From positions 4,406,501-4,470,500 of the forward strand of contig NZ_CP133778.1 of the NCBI RefSeq assembly GCF_034347405.1: DNA of 64,000 bases, read 5' to 3'. Positions within the stretch are counted from its first letter, which is position 1. Every line of letters starts with the position of its first letter. Positions 17,166 through 26,035 of this stretch are shown here, one piece after another. Below the pieces are notes generated by a model. That model was not told where the DNA came from and did not search any database. It saw only the letters and a program-made list of their open reading frames with translations. Source of the stretch: Pseudomonas sp. CCC3.1 (GTDB lineage: Bacteria; Pseudomonadota; Gammaproteobacteria; Pseudomonadales; Pseudomonadaceae). A program made the position numbers and the translations under genes.

Positions 17166-18194
17166 TTAGTTCGAAAGTTCTCGGCGGACGATTTCTGCAC
17201 CTGCACTTAGAGCATTTAACTTGCCTCTTGCAACTCGGCGAGGCAATGGGGCCATGCCACAGTTAGTGCAAGGATAAAGTTTGTCAGCCTCCACAAACTG
17301 AAGTGCCTTTCGTAGGGTATTGGCTACTTCTTCGGGCGTTTCGATGGTGTGGGAAGCCACATCAATGGCCCCGACCATGACTTTTTTACCTCGAATCAGT
17401 TCAATAAGATCCATTGGTACATGAGAGTTATGGCATTCCAGCGAGATGATATCGATGCTGGATTTTTGCAGTTTCGGGAAAGCCTCTTCATATTGTCGCC
17501 ACTCTGAGCCCAGCGTCTTTTTCCAATCGGTATTGGCCTTGATGCCATAGCCATAGCAAATATGCACAGCCGTTTCACACTTAAGGCCTTCAATGGCTCT
17601 TTCTAGCGTTGCAACTCCCCAATCATTTACCTCATCAAAAAACACATTAAAGGCGGGCTCATCAAACTGAATAATGTCAACGCCGGCAGCCTCTAACTCC
17701 AGGGCTTCCTGATTGAGGATTTTAGCGAACTCCCACGCCAGTTTTTCGCGACTTTTATAGTGGCTATCATAAAGCGTATCGATCATTGTCATCGGACCTG
17801 GCAGCGCCCACTTTATGGGTTGCTTGGTTTGCTGACGCAGGAACTTGGCATCTTCAACAAAAACCGGCTTTTGCCGAGTAACAGCACCCACTACCGTCGG
17901 TACGCTCGCATCATAGCGATCACGAATCCTAACGGTTTCACGTTTCTCAAAATCTACGCCACTGAGGTGTTCAATAAACGTTGTGACGAAGTGTTGGCGC
18001 GTTTGCTCACCATCACTGACAATATCAATCCCCGCGTGTTGCTGTTCTTGCAATGACAAAAGCAACGCATCTTGCTTGCCTTCAATCAATTCTTCACCTT
18101 GTAACTTCCAAGGTGACCAAAGTGTCTCAGGCTGTGCTAGCCAAGAAGGTTTAGGCAAGCTGCCAGCCGTTGATGTGGGTAATAACTTTTTCAT
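17166..18194 (-). CDS. mesD: core (folate-independent) methionine synthase MesD
   Basis: 342 residues from ATG at 18194, with AAGG upstream; a longer frame exists but its extension overlaps mesX. It corresponds to only the C-terminal catalytic half of MetE. The zinc ligands line up as His211 and Cys213 (AVHICYG), Glu253 (DIISLECH) and Cys312 (CTNCGMAP). It lacks the N-terminal folate-binding half, so it cannot be a normal cobalamin-independent MetE. Such short enzymes next to DUF1852 are the MesD family, reported to methylate homocysteine without methyl-folate or cobalamin and to need DUF1852 and oxygen. mesX lies immediately upstream. The methyl donor is not known from sequence. Confidence 0.88.
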   Translation of the reverse strand: MKKLLPTSTAGSLPKPSWLAQPETLWSPWKLQGEELIEGKQDALLLSLQEQQHAGIDIVSDGEQTRQHFVTTFIEHLSGVDFEKRETVRIRDRYDASVPTVVGAVTRQKPVFVEDAKFLRQQTKQPIKWALPGPMTMIDTLYDSHYKSREKLAWEFAKILNQEALELEAAGVDIIQFDEPAFNVFFDEVNDWGVATLERAIEGLKCETAVHICYGYGIKANTDWKKTLGSEWRQYEEAFPKLQKSSIDIISLECHNSHVPMDLIELIRGKKVMVGAIDVASHTIETPEEVANTLRKALQFVEADKLYPCTNCGMAPLPRRVARGKLNALSAGAEIVRRELSN

Positions 18195-18220
18195 AATAAA
18201 TACCTTGTATTTGGGATGAG

Positions 18221-19204
18221 TCAAAGCGCGTAACTGGCGGACCACTGCTCAAGCGTCGTCTGATAGGGCTTGATAAAGTGTTCCTCAACAAACCGCCCCT
18301 GCTCGATAGCCAGCTGGCTGCGCTCTTCTCGATCATAAATAATTCGCGTTAATGAATAATCCTGATGTTTCAAACTTGGCTGATAGCACTTCCCGGCGGC
18401 AGAGTTCGCGTTGTAAATTTCAGGCCGGTAAATCTTCTGAAAAGTATCCATGGTGCTGATGGTGCTGATGAGTTCAAGAGGAGTGTAATCACCCAACAAA
18501 TCACCGGAAAAATAGAAAGCTAAAGGCGCAACACTATTGGGAGGCATGAAGTAACGAACCTTCAACCCCATCTTCTTGAAATATTCATCCGTCAATGAGT
18601 ATTCGTCTTGCTGATATTCAACACCCAATACCGGATGCTGATTTTCAGTACGCTGATAGACCTTGCTGCTCGAAACACTCAGGCATATAACCGGCGGCTT
18701 ATTAAAGTGCTCTTTATAAGCACTTGAATTCACAAAACACTTGAACAATTTTCCATGCAGATCACCAAAATCGTCTGGAATACTAAATTCGGCCCGACCT
18801 TTATTGTGCCCCAACAATAGAACACTAAAGTCATAGTCACGCACGTAAGATGAGAAGTTGTTCCCGACAATACCTTCAATGCGCTCGTTGGTTTTACGGT
18901 CAACAATAGTCGCTTTCAGTATTTCAATCAAAGGGATGGCATTATCACTGTTCTCAACAGCAACATTCATCTCAACGGAAATAATGTCAAGCTCAACCGT
19001 ATAACGATCGCCTTCGGGATTGTCCCAATGCGCCAAGGCATTAAAACGGTTATCAATCATCGTTAGCGTGTTGCGCAAATTCTCTTGGCGACTCTCGCCC
19101 CTGGCCAAATTGGCAAAGTTGGTGGTAGTACGCGTAGTGTCTGAGGGCTGATAGTCCTCATCAAAACAAATACTTTTAATCGTAAATGCAAATTCTTTGC
19201 TCAT
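18221..19204 (-). CDS. mesX: MesX, DUF1852 partner of MesD
   Basis: 327 residues without membrane segments or familiar catalytic motifs. Its position directly upstream of a MetE-core methionine synthase (26-base gap, same strand) and its size are those of DUF1852, which genetic work has shown MesD to require. Its chemistry is not established from sequence; the oxygen need of the system suggests that it may generate the methyl donor oxidatively. The pair probably gives a B12- and folate-independent route to methionine. Confidence 0.85.
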   Translation of the reverse strand: MSKEFAFTIKSICFDEDYQPSDTTRTTTNFANLARGESRQENLRNTLTMIDNRFNALAHWDNPEGDRYTVELDIISVEMNVAVENSDNAIPLIEILKATIVDRKTNERIEGIVGNNFSSYVRDYDFSVLLLGHNKGRAEFSIPDDFGDLHGKLFKCFVNSSAYKEHFNKPPVICLSVSSSKVYQRTENQHPVLGVEYQQDEYSLTDEYFKKMGLKVRYFMPPNSVAPLAFYFSGDLLGDYTPLELISTISTMDTFQKIYRPEIYNANSAAGKCYQPSLKHQDYSLTRIIYDREERSQLAIEQGRFVEEHFIKPYQTTLEQWSASYAL

Positions 19205-19672
19205 GATTATCTGACGCCCTAATTCTGAGATGACCTGAATCTACTTCCGGCCTTACTAGCACCGCTCAATTATTTTTCTGCTTTCTAATGAGCCGTACTT
19301 ATAGTTTCTTTCATTAAGACGCATTCTATGCCGAGCCTTTGCATGAGGAACAATGAATTGATTTCACTGAAACATTAGTCATATTCATGGCTGTGTGTGT
19401 GTGTGTGCCGCCAGCAAGGTCATCGAGGCCATGAACGTCAGTGGGTGCTGATGTCTAGGGTCCGATCAGCCCGTCGACGCGAGCATTTGGGATGGAATTT
19501 CGGGCTTGCTGAGGCAAATGGCGAAGAATTTCGCCATGATTCGGTCGTAATTTGTTACGAAGATATTTCATCCCCGAGGGCCTTAAGTTCAGCCTTTTAA
19601 AGGCTGCAACCCCTGTGTTGGCCCCCATCTGACTCACCCCGGAGCCTGTAGGACCGTTCGCCATTCATAAAA
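19205..19672. other. intergenic region upstream of mesX and pstS
   Basis: No supportable gene. It carries the mesX promoter region (AT-rich around 19255-19330) and a run of alternating TG at about 19391-19407. Short frames on both strands lack ribosome binding sites and protein-like composition. Confidence 0.5.
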
Positions 19673-19690
19673 GTGTCACATCATTGTTGC
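19673..19690 (+). promoter_or_regulatory. Pho box (PhoB site) of pstS
   Basis: GTGTCACATCATTGTTGC contains two half-sites, TGTCAC and TGTTGC, 11 bases apart. This matches the PhoB direct repeat, with the second half-site weaker. It sits 38 bases before the pstS ATG, the usual position for an activator overlapping the -35 region. Confidence 0.65.
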
Positions 19691-19727
19691 AAAGTTCTCG
19701 GGCCCGATCTCACACGGAACTCCTTCG

Positions 19728-20759
19728 ATGAAAAGTTTAATGAAGTCTGCTGCACTGGCCGTTGCGGTTTCTCTTTGTGCAACCTCAATGTCTTTTGCTG
19801 CTGAAAGTGTACGTCTGACAGGTTCTGGCGCCAGCTTCCCGGCTCCGATTTACCTGACTTGGTTCAAGGATTTCAGCAAGATAACCCCAGGCGTCACCGT
19901 GGACTATCAGTCCAAGGGCAGCGGTGCGGGTGTACAAGACTTTTTGAACAAGACCGTTGATTTCGCAGCAAGCGACTCGGCGATGAGTAAAGAAGACATC
20001 GCCAAGGTTGCCGAAGGCGTGCAGCTGCTGCCGATGACCGCCGGTGAAATCGTGTTGGCGTTTAACCTGCCAGGCAATCCTAAAGAGCTGAAGTTGCCAC
20101 GCGATGTTTACTCCAACATCTTTCTGGGCAAGATCACCAAGTGGAACGATCCACAGATCGCCGCCGCCAACCCTGGCCTGAAGCTGCCAGACCTGCCAAT
20201 CACTGTGGTTGTGCGTGCTGACTCCAGCGGTACCACCGCGGTCTTCACCAAGCATTTGGCCGCCATCAACCCTGAGTTCAAAAAAGACCTGGGTGAAGGC
20301 AACACCGTTAACTGGCCTGCCAGCGACAAGTTCATCAAATCGCCGAAAAACGATGGTGTGACGGCAACCGTTCGCCAGACCCCTGGCGCGATTGGCTACA
20401 TCGAATACGGCTTCGCCAAGCTGGCTAAAGTTGACTTCGCTCAACTGCAAAACAAGGCAGGCAAGTATGTGGTGCCTAACGCTGAAAGCGGCGCCGAAGC
20501 CCTGGCTGCGGTGAAGATGCCTGAAGACCTGGTGGCCTGGCTGCCGGATCCGGACGGTGCCAAGTCTTACCCGATCACCACGTACACCTGGATGATCTTC
20601 CGCAAGCACAACGAAAACCCGGGCAAGGCCAAAGCCATGCGTGAAATGGTTGAGTACGGCCTGACTGAAGGTCAGAAAATCTCCGACTCGATGGGCTACA
20701 TCCCGCTGCCACCTTCGGTTGTTGATCAAGTTCGCAAAGCTTCCGCCAACATCCAGTAA
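19728..20759 (+). CDS. pstS: phosphate ABC transporter, periplasmic binding protein
   Basis: 343 residues with a Sec signal peptide (cleavage expected after MSFA near residue 24). Mature motifs typical of PstS are GSGASFPAPIYLTWF, the phosphate-contacting SKGSGAGVQDF and SDSAMS, and later RADSSGTTAVF. It captures phosphate in the periplasm for PstCAB. First gene of pstSCAB, behind a Pho box. No phoU follows pstB, so this may be a second Pst locus or one with phoU elsewhere. Confidence 0.95.
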   Translation: MKSLMKSAALAVAVSLCATSMSFAAESVRLTGSGASFPAPIYLTWFKDFSKITPGVTVDYQSKGSGAGVQDFLNKTVDFAASDSAMSKEDIAKVAEGVQLLPMTAGEIVLAFNLPGNPKELKLPRDVYSNIFLGKITKWNDPQIAAANPGLKLPDLPITVVVRADSSGTTAVFTKHLAAINPEFKKDLGEGNTVNWPASDKFIKSPKNDGVTATVRQTPGAIGYIEYGFAKLAKVDFAQLQNKAGKYVVPNAESGAEALAAVKMPEDLVAWLPDPDGAKSYPITTYTWMIFRKHNENPGKAKAMREMVEYGLTEGQKISDSMGYIPLPPSVVDQVRKASANIQ

Positions 20760-20833
20760 CGCTCGTGAGGCCTCTCTCGGCATGTGCGCTCAGCCCTGCC
20801 GAGAGAGTTTCCCCCCTGCTCCGGAATTAGCCA

Positions 20834-21802
20834 ATGAACACACCTTTTGTCGTACCGGTTAACCCGGATTCTGCCTGCCAACCGCCCTCTGCGAAGGACT
20901 TTCTGGTTGATCGCACTTTCCGCGCGCTTTCGCGAATAGGGGTGGTTCTGATTCTGGCGTTGGTCTTCGCCTTGGTGTTCGAGGTGGGACGCAAAGCCCT
21001 TCCAGGTATGGAAAAACACGGTTTTGACGTGATATTCGGTAGCGTCTGGGACGTTAACCAAGGCAAGTACGGCATTCTGCCAGCTATTTGGGGCACGCTT
21101 TACAGCGCCCTGATCGCACTGCTGATCGCCGGGGTTTTCGGCGTCAGCATGGCGATTTTTCTAACCCAGGATTTCTTGCCAGCCAAGCTGGCCGCTGTGT
21201 TTCGCACCATCGTCGAACTGCTCGCCGCCATCCCGAGTGTGGTGTACGGCCTGTGGGGGATTTACGTGGTGATCCCGGCGATTCGACCGCTCACCGCATG
21301 GTTGAACAGCGAACTGGGCTGGATACCTTTTTTCAGTACATCGTTGAGCGGCCCCGGACTGCTTCCTGCCGCACTGGTACTGGCGATCATGATTCTGCCG
21401 ACCATCGCTGCTGTTTCGCAGGACGCCCTCACCGCAGTGCCGATGAAAACCAAGCAAGCCGCCTACGGCATGGGGACCACTCACTGGGAAGCGATTCTCA
21501 AAGTGATGGTGCCTTCCGCTGCCACCGGTATTTTCGGTTCTCTGGTCCTCGGTCTGGGTCGCGCGCTGGGTGAAACCATGGCGCTGGCGATGCTGGTCGG
21601 CAACGCCAACAACATTTCGCTCTCTCTGTTTGCGCCGGCCAATACCTTGGCGGCCTTGTTGGCACTGAACTTCCCCGAAGCCGGCCCCAACGAGATCGAA
21701 GTGTTGATGTACGCAGCCCTGGTGCTGATGTTCATCACCCTGCTGGTCAACGTCCTCGGTTCCATGATCATGCTTTACGCCCAGCGGGGTCACAAACAAT
21801 GA
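20834..21802 (+). CDS. pstC: phosphate ABC transporter permease PstC
   Basis: 322 residues with about six to seven membrane spans beginning near residue 35 (SRIGVVLILALVFALVF). The cytoplasmic permease loop contacting PstB is visible as AAYGMGTTHWEAILKVMVPSA followed by the LGRALGETMA motif. Forms the inner-membrane channel with PstA. It lies 74 bases after pstS and overlaps pstA by four bases (ATGA). Confidence 0.95.
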   Translation: MNTPFVVPVNPDSACQPPSAKDFLVDRTFRALSRIGVVLILALVFALVFEVGRKALPGMEKHGFDVIFGSVWDVNQGKYGILPAIWGTLYSALIALLIAGVFGVSMAIFLTQDFLPAKLAAVFRTIVELLAAIPSVVYGLWGIYVVIPAIRPLTAWLNSELGWIPFFSTSLSGPGLLPAALVLAIMILPTIAAVSQDALTAVPMKTKQAAYGMGTTHWEAILKVMVPSAATGIFGSLVLGLGRALGETMALAMLVGNANNISLSLFAPANTLAALLALNFPEAGPNEIEVLMYAALVLMFITLLVNVLGSMIMLYAQRGHKQ

Positions 21803-22692
21803 CAAATCTCACGTCCCCAATCGCCGCCTTGCCAAGCCTGCAACGCAAGTTTGAAGGCCGCGCCCTGCGCAGCCTGGTGTTGACCACGCTGGTCTGGGCA
21901 GGCGCCGTGATCGCCAGCGTGCCGCTGATTTCCGTGCTCTACATGCTGATCACCCGCGGCGGTGCACGCCTGAGCCTCGAAGTGTTCACCGAATTGCCAC
22001 CCACCGGTTTCGAGACGGGCGGCGGTTTTGGTAACGCGCTGGCCGGTACGTTTGTGATGGTCGGCATTGCGGCCGCCATCGCGGTCCCCGTCGGCATCAT
22101 GGCGGCGGTGTTTCTGGCCGAACTGGGGCCCGACAGCAAACTGGCAAACGCCTCGCGCTTTGCCGCGAAGATGCTGACAGGTCTGCCTTCCATTTTGGCG
22201 GGTGTATTCGCCTACGCCCTGGTGGTAATGACCACCGGGACCTACTCGGCACCGGCCGGTGGCATAGCACTGGCGGTACTGATGCTGCCCATCGTCGTGT
22301 TGACGGCTGAAGAGTCGATGAAGATGGTGCCCAAGATCATGAAGGACGCCGCCTACGGCATGGGCTGCACCCGCTCGCAGGTGATCTGGAAAATCGTATT
22401 GCCTACCGGCATGCCGGCCATCCTGACCGGCGTGATGCTGGCCGTGGCCCGCGCCGCCGGCGAAACCGCACCTTTGTTGTTTACCGCGTTGTTCAGCAAC
22501 TACTGGATCTTCCACGACGGCAGCCTGGCAGTCATGAACCCGACGGCGTCGCTTGCCGTACTGATTTACAACTTCTCCGGCATGCCTTTCGACAACCAGC
22601 TCGAGCTCGCCTGGGCGGCCTCGCTGGTACTGGTAATGATCGTACTGGTCGTGAATATCGTCAGCCGTATTTTCGGCAAGCCCAAGTATTGA
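21799..22692 (+). CDS. pstA: phosphate ABC transporter permease PstA
   Basis: 297 residues with about six membrane spans. The ABC permease coupling loop reads AAYGMGCTRSQVIWKIVLP, followed by VARAAGETAPLL. Start overlaps the pstC stop (ATGA), as expected for co-translated partner permeases. Works with PstC as the phosphate channel in the inner membrane. Confidence 0.95.
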   Translation: MTNLTSPIAALPSLQRKFEGRALRSLVLTTLVWAGAVIASVPLISVLYMLITRGGARLSLEVFTELPPTGFETGGGFGNALAGTFVMVGIAAAIAVPVGIMAAVFLAELGPDSKLANASRFAAKMLTGLPSILAGVFAYALVVMTTGTYSAPAGGIALAVLMLPIVVLTAEESMKMVPKIMKDAAYGMGCTRSQVIWKIVLPTGMPAILTGVMLAVARAAGETAPLLFTALFSNYWIFHDGSLAVMNPTASLAVLIYNFSGMPFDNQLELAWAASLVLVMIVLVVNIVSRIFGKPKY

Positions 22693-22711
22693 GAACGGGA
22701 GCATCTGAATT

Positions 22712-23530
22712 TTGAACGTATCATCTGCGCAAATAGCCGCTCCGTTTATCACCCAGGCACCTGTGGTCATGGACTGCAAACTGGACAAGATTTTCTACGG
22801 CAACTTCCTGGCCGTCCGTGACAGCCATGTGCCGATTGAAAAGAACAAGATCACCGGTTTCATCGGTCCTTCCGGCTGCGGCAAAAGTACTGTGCTGCGC
22901 AGCCTCAACCGCATGAACGACCTGGTCAAAGGGTTTCGCTTTGAGGGCCACGTGCACTTCCTCGGGCAAGACGTGTATGGCAAGGGCGTTGACCCGGTAG
23001 TCGTGCGCCGCTACATCGGCATGGTGTTCCAACAACCGAACCCGTTCTCGATGAGCATCTTCGACAACGTCGCCTTCGGCCTGCGCCTCAACCGCTACAA
23101 GGGCGACATTGGCGACCGCGTCAAACACGCCCTGCAAGGCGCCGCGCTGTGGGATGAAGTCAAAGACAAGCTCAAGGTCAGCGGCTTGTCCCTTTCCGGT
23201 GGTCAGCAACAACGTCTGTGTATCGCTCGCGCCATCGCGACCGAACCTGAAGTGCTGTTGCTGGATGAGCCCTGCTCGGCACTCGACCCGATCGCGACCC
23301 GCCGGGTTGAAGAGCTGATGGTGGAGTTGAAGAAGGACTACACCATCGCCCTGGTGACCCACAACATGCAGCAGGCCATTCGTGTGGCGGATACAACGGC
23401 TTTTTTCTCGGTGGATATTTCGCAGGGCACGCGCACCGGCTATCTGGTTGAGATGGGGCCTACCACCCAGATCTTCGATAACCCACGCGAACAAATGACC
23501 AGTGACTACATCACCGGCAAGTTCAGCTAA
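22712..23530 (+). CDS. pstB: phosphate ABC transporter ATPase PstB
   Basis: 272 residues, read from a TTG start with GGGAG upstream; an in-frame ATG at 22769 is possible. Walker A is GPSGCGKST, the signature LSGGQQQRLCIARAIA, and Walker B VLLLDEPCSALD, followed by the H-loop VTHNMQQA. The stretch SLNRMND after Walker A is characteristic of PstB. Energises phosphate uptake. The next genes are a Fic-like and a HAD-like protein, not phoU. Confidence 0.95.
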   Translation: MNVSSAQIAAPFITQAPVVMDCKLDKIFYGNFLAVRDSHVPIEKNKITGFIGPSGCGKSTVLRSLNRMNDLVKGFRFEGHVHFLGQDVYGKGVDPVVVRRYIGMVFQQPNPFSMSIFDNVAFGLRLNRYKGDIGDRVKHALQGAALWDEVKDKLKVSGLSLSGGQQQRLCIARAIATEPEVLLLDEPCSALDPIATRRVEELMVELKKDYTIALVTHNMQQAIRVADTTAFFSVDISQGTRTGYLVEMGPTTQIFDNPREQMTSDYITGKFS

Positions 23531-23633
23531 GCCATCGATCTCTGCTCAAGGCTGTACGTGCGCCAAACGCCTAAAAGCGTTGTCGGACGTACGGTCGCTT
23601 TTCATTCTCGAACACCGTTTTTCAGGAACGCCA

Positions 23634-24332
23634 ATGCCTGCATCGCGTCGTCTTGACCTGCCAGCGATTGAACACTCACTCCGTGAGGTACAGAGCGGCT
23701 TTGCCGAACTCAGCCAGCACTTTACCGAGCCGCGTGATCCTCTGACTGACGAAGTGCTGCTCAATGTACTTGAAGGCTACGCGCTGATTGACGATTATGT
23801 CGCCCGTGGCGTGGACCTGTTTGACCTTCAGCAACTGAACCTGATGCTGGAGATCAATGCGACCGTTCTGTGTGGCAGCGACCCGCAGCGTCGCCAGGAA
23901 TACGCTCAGCACCTGTTGGCGACCGAGGAGCACTTCTTCAACAACGTTGAGGGAGGCATAAAGGACTTGTTCAATTGGTACGGCGCGCACCGCAACGAAT
24001 CAGTCTGGAAGCGTGCGGCCGGTGTCTATGTGCGCATTCTCAGTGAGCCGCAATTGTTTATCGAAGGCAATCACCGCAGCGGTTCACTGATCGTCAGCTA
24101 TTTGCTCATGCGTGAGGGCTTGCCGCCGTTTGTACTGACGCTGGAAAACGCTGAAGGCTACTTCAACCCGTCATCGGTCATACGCAACTCTGCCAAGCAT
24201 GGCGTCAGAGCGTTGTATGAGTTGCCCAAGATCAAGAAGAAGTACGCGGCTTTCCTGGAAGATCAGTCACCGGCTCCAAGAAAGTTTTTTCTTAAAGACA
24301 AACCCTTGACCGTCATTCAAGGAAGGCACTGA
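23634..24332 (+). CDS. degenerate Fic-fold protein, hypothetical
   Basis: 232 residues from ATG at 23634, with AGGA seven bases upstream; the frame is open further back but overlaps pstB. Residues 140-152 read QLFIEGNHRSGSL, which aligns with the Fic core HxFx(D/E)GN(G/K)RxxR, but the catalytic His is Gln140 and the final Arg is Ser151, while Phe, Glu, Gly-Asn and the first Arg remain. It may therefore be an inactive, or unusually acting, Fic relative. It is coupled to the next gene (TGATG) and lies 103 bases after pstB, so PhoB control is plausible. Function unknown. Confidence 0.6.
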   Translation: MPASRRLDLPAIEHSLREVQSGFAELSQHFTEPRDPLTDEVLLNVLEGYALIDDYVARGVDLFDLQQLNLMLEINATVLCGSDPQRRQEYAQHLLATEEHFFNNVEGGIKDLFNWYGAHRNESVWKRAAGVYVRILSEPQLFIEGNHRSGSLIVSYLLMREGLPPFVLTLENAEGYFNPSSVIRNSAKHGVRALYELPKIKKKYAAFLEDQSPAPRKFFLKDKPLTVIQGRH

Positions 24333-24967
24333 TGAACAGAGAATCCACGCTCGTTAAAGGCCCAACGGTCGTCGGTCGACTCAAGCAGGCCCTCCAGGTC
24401 AGCCTCCCGGTGACGCTGCAAAAGCGCCAGCGCATCCGTATTTCATTTGATATCGATGACACCCTGGCCTGCCAGCTCCACCACTGCGACGTTGAACACA
24501 GCTGGCTGCCGAACTTTGTGCACCGCTGGCTGGGTGAGCCGTTGCGGTTCGGAACGCGCTCCCTGACCCGAAAACTGCGTCGCCAGGGTTGCAGCATCTG
24601 GGTCTATACCTCGTCCGGCCGAACCCCGTCTTACATCAGACGCTGGCTGTTACTGCACGGCATTCGTGTTGACGGCGTGGTCAACAGTGTTAGCCATGGC
24701 CATGCCCTGGCGGCCCACGGACTTGAAAACTCTCCCTCGAAATTCCCGCCAGCCTTCGATATCGACTTGCATGTCGATGACTCCGAGGGCGTGAAGCTTG
24801 AAGGCCATGATCACGGTTTTCGCGTTGTGGTCGTTCATCCCGAAGATGAGAACTGGGCGCAGCGCGTCCTGGATGCCGTCGGTGATGTCCAGGCGCAACT
24901 GGACTGGCAGCATTCGTTCAAACACACAGCCCACGTACCACAACGCACCAGAGCGTTTTCTTCCTGA
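24332..24967 (+). CDS. HAD-superfamily-like protein
   Basis: 211 residues. SFDIDDTLAC at 38-47 gives the DxD nucleophile motif of HAD phosphatases (Asp40, Asp42). It is followed by YTSSGRTPSYIRRWLLLHGI, in the place of HAD motif II, and by DIDLHVDDSEGVKLEG, an acidic pair like motif IV. Its ATG overlaps the stop of the Fic-like gene by one base. In a phosphate-starvation context a phosphatase would fit, but the substrate cannot be read. The Fic-like and HAD genes may act together, for instance adding and removing a phosphoryl or nucleotidyl group, which is speculation. Confidence 0.65.
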   Translation: MNRESTLVKGPTVVGRLKQALQVSLPVTLQKRQRIRISFDIDDTLACQLHHCDVEHSWLPNFVHRWLGEPLRFGTRSLTRKLRRQGCSIWVYTSSGRTPSYIRRWLLLHGIRVDGVVNSVSHGHALAAHGLENSPSKFPPAFDIDLHVDDSEGVKLEGHDHGFRVVVVHPEDENWAQRVLDAVGDVQAQLDWQHSFKHTAHVPQRTRAFSS

Positions 24968-24984
24968 TTCAAAGACTGCCTGGA

Positions 24985-25060
24985 GCCGCTGACGAGGCAC
25001 GAAGGCTGCGATGCGGCCCGCAGGACCGCCGCTCTGCGAGGCTACGTGCGGCTGCGAAGC
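24985..25060. repeat. REP-like palindromic segment at the EamA gene end
   Basis: Imperfect inverted GGCTGCGA/GCGAAGCC and GCGAGGCTACGTGCGGCTGCG sequences related to the element at 28.4 kb. The last codons and stop of the minus-strand EamA gene lie within it. Confidence 0.5.
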
Positions 25061-25959
25061 CGTCGCGGCCACTTCACTATCCCCACCACCAGCGCCAGCA
25101 AAATCACTCCCATCGAAACCCCTTCGTTCACCCCCACCCGATGCCCAAGCATCAACATCGAGCCCACAACCCCGAACACCGGAATCAGCAAAGACAACGG
25201 CGCGACCTTGGACACCGGGTACTCGCGCAGCAACACGTTCCAGCCCCAGTAACAAAAATGCGTGGCTGCATAAACCTGAAACAAAAGCGAGAACAGCGCC
25301 ACCCACTCGAAATGCCTGACGACGTTGGTAAACGGTTCAGCCCCGTGCACCAGCCAAGTGAGCGCTAACAGCGGAATCGGCGCGAACAGGCTCGCCCAGA
25401 CCACAAAGGCAAACATTTCTCTCACCTTCGACTGTTTGATGATGACGTTGCCAACACTCCAGCTGAATGCACTGACCAGCAACAAACCGTAGCCCACCGT
25501 GGTGCCCTGCCCGGGGCTGGCCGCAATGATGTTGACCAACCCCAACACGGCGAGCCCAACGCCAAGTGTCTGCCCAAGGCTCAGGTGTTCGCGAAACAGC
25601 AACACCCCCCAGCCCATGGTGAAAAAAGCACTGAACTGAATCAGCAGCGCAGCGGTTCCGGGCGGTACACCCATTTCGATGCCCAGATTGATCAGCGCCC
25701 ACATCGCCACCCCGAAAATCAATCCATAAGCCGCCAGCCACTGGATGGCGATCGGCGGGCGTTTGACAAAAAATACCCACGGCAGCGCCGCAAGGGTAAA
25801 TCGAAGTGCCGTCAGCAACAGCGGATCAACCGCCGCCAGACTCAGTTTGGTAATGGGGAAATTGAGACCCCAGATCGCCGTGACCAAAACGGCCAGGAGC
25901 AGGTGTTTTCTTTGCACAGTGTTCCACGTCCAATAGGCAGCGCTGGTGGCGATAAGCAC
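25042..25959 (-). CDS. EamA/DMT-family transporter
   Basis: 305 residues with about ten membrane spans in two EamA repeats. The first begins LLAVLVTAIWGLNFPITK and the second near SAFSWSVGNVIIKQ. The start at 25959 is uncertain; GTG at 25917 (before QRKHLLLAVL) would give 291 residues. Drug/metabolite exporters of this type often move amino acids or small metabolites. It is divergently transcribed from an AraC-type regulator, 76 bases away, which probably controls it. The C-terminal basic residues are encoded within a REP-like sequence. Confidence 0.85.
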   Translation of the reverse strand: MLIATSAAYWTWNTVQRKHLLLAVLVTAIWGLNFPITKLSLAAVDPLLLTALRFTLAALPWVFFVKRPPIAIQWLAAYGLIFGVAMWALINLGIEMGVPPGTAALLIQFSAFFTMGWGVLLFREHLSLGQTLGVGLAVLGLVNIIAASPGQGTTVGYGLLLVSAFSWSVGNVIIKQSKVREMFAFVVWASLFAPIPLLALTWLVHGAEPFTNVVRHFEWVALFSLLFQVYAATHFCYWGWNVLLREYPVSKVAPLSLLIPVFGVVGSMLMLGHRVGVNEGVSMGVILLALVVGIVKWPRRLRSRT

Positions 25960-26035
25960 CAGCCGGTCGCCACTATGAACAATGGGAGAGCAGGCCCGCT
26001 TGCACTATAAGGTCATAAGTCATTAAATTCGGGCC

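Noticed and set aside
19397..19600. 67-codon frame upstream of pstS
   Set aside because: Begins in a TG repeat, lacks a ribosome binding site and protein-like composition.
19785..20783. Open frame of 332 codons antisense to pstS
   Set aside because: Opposite strand of a clear pstS; Arg/His/Gln-rich composition typical of a shadow frame.
21790..22788. Open frame of 332 codons antisense to pstA
   Set aside because: His- and Gln-rich nonsense composition opposite a well-supported permease gene.
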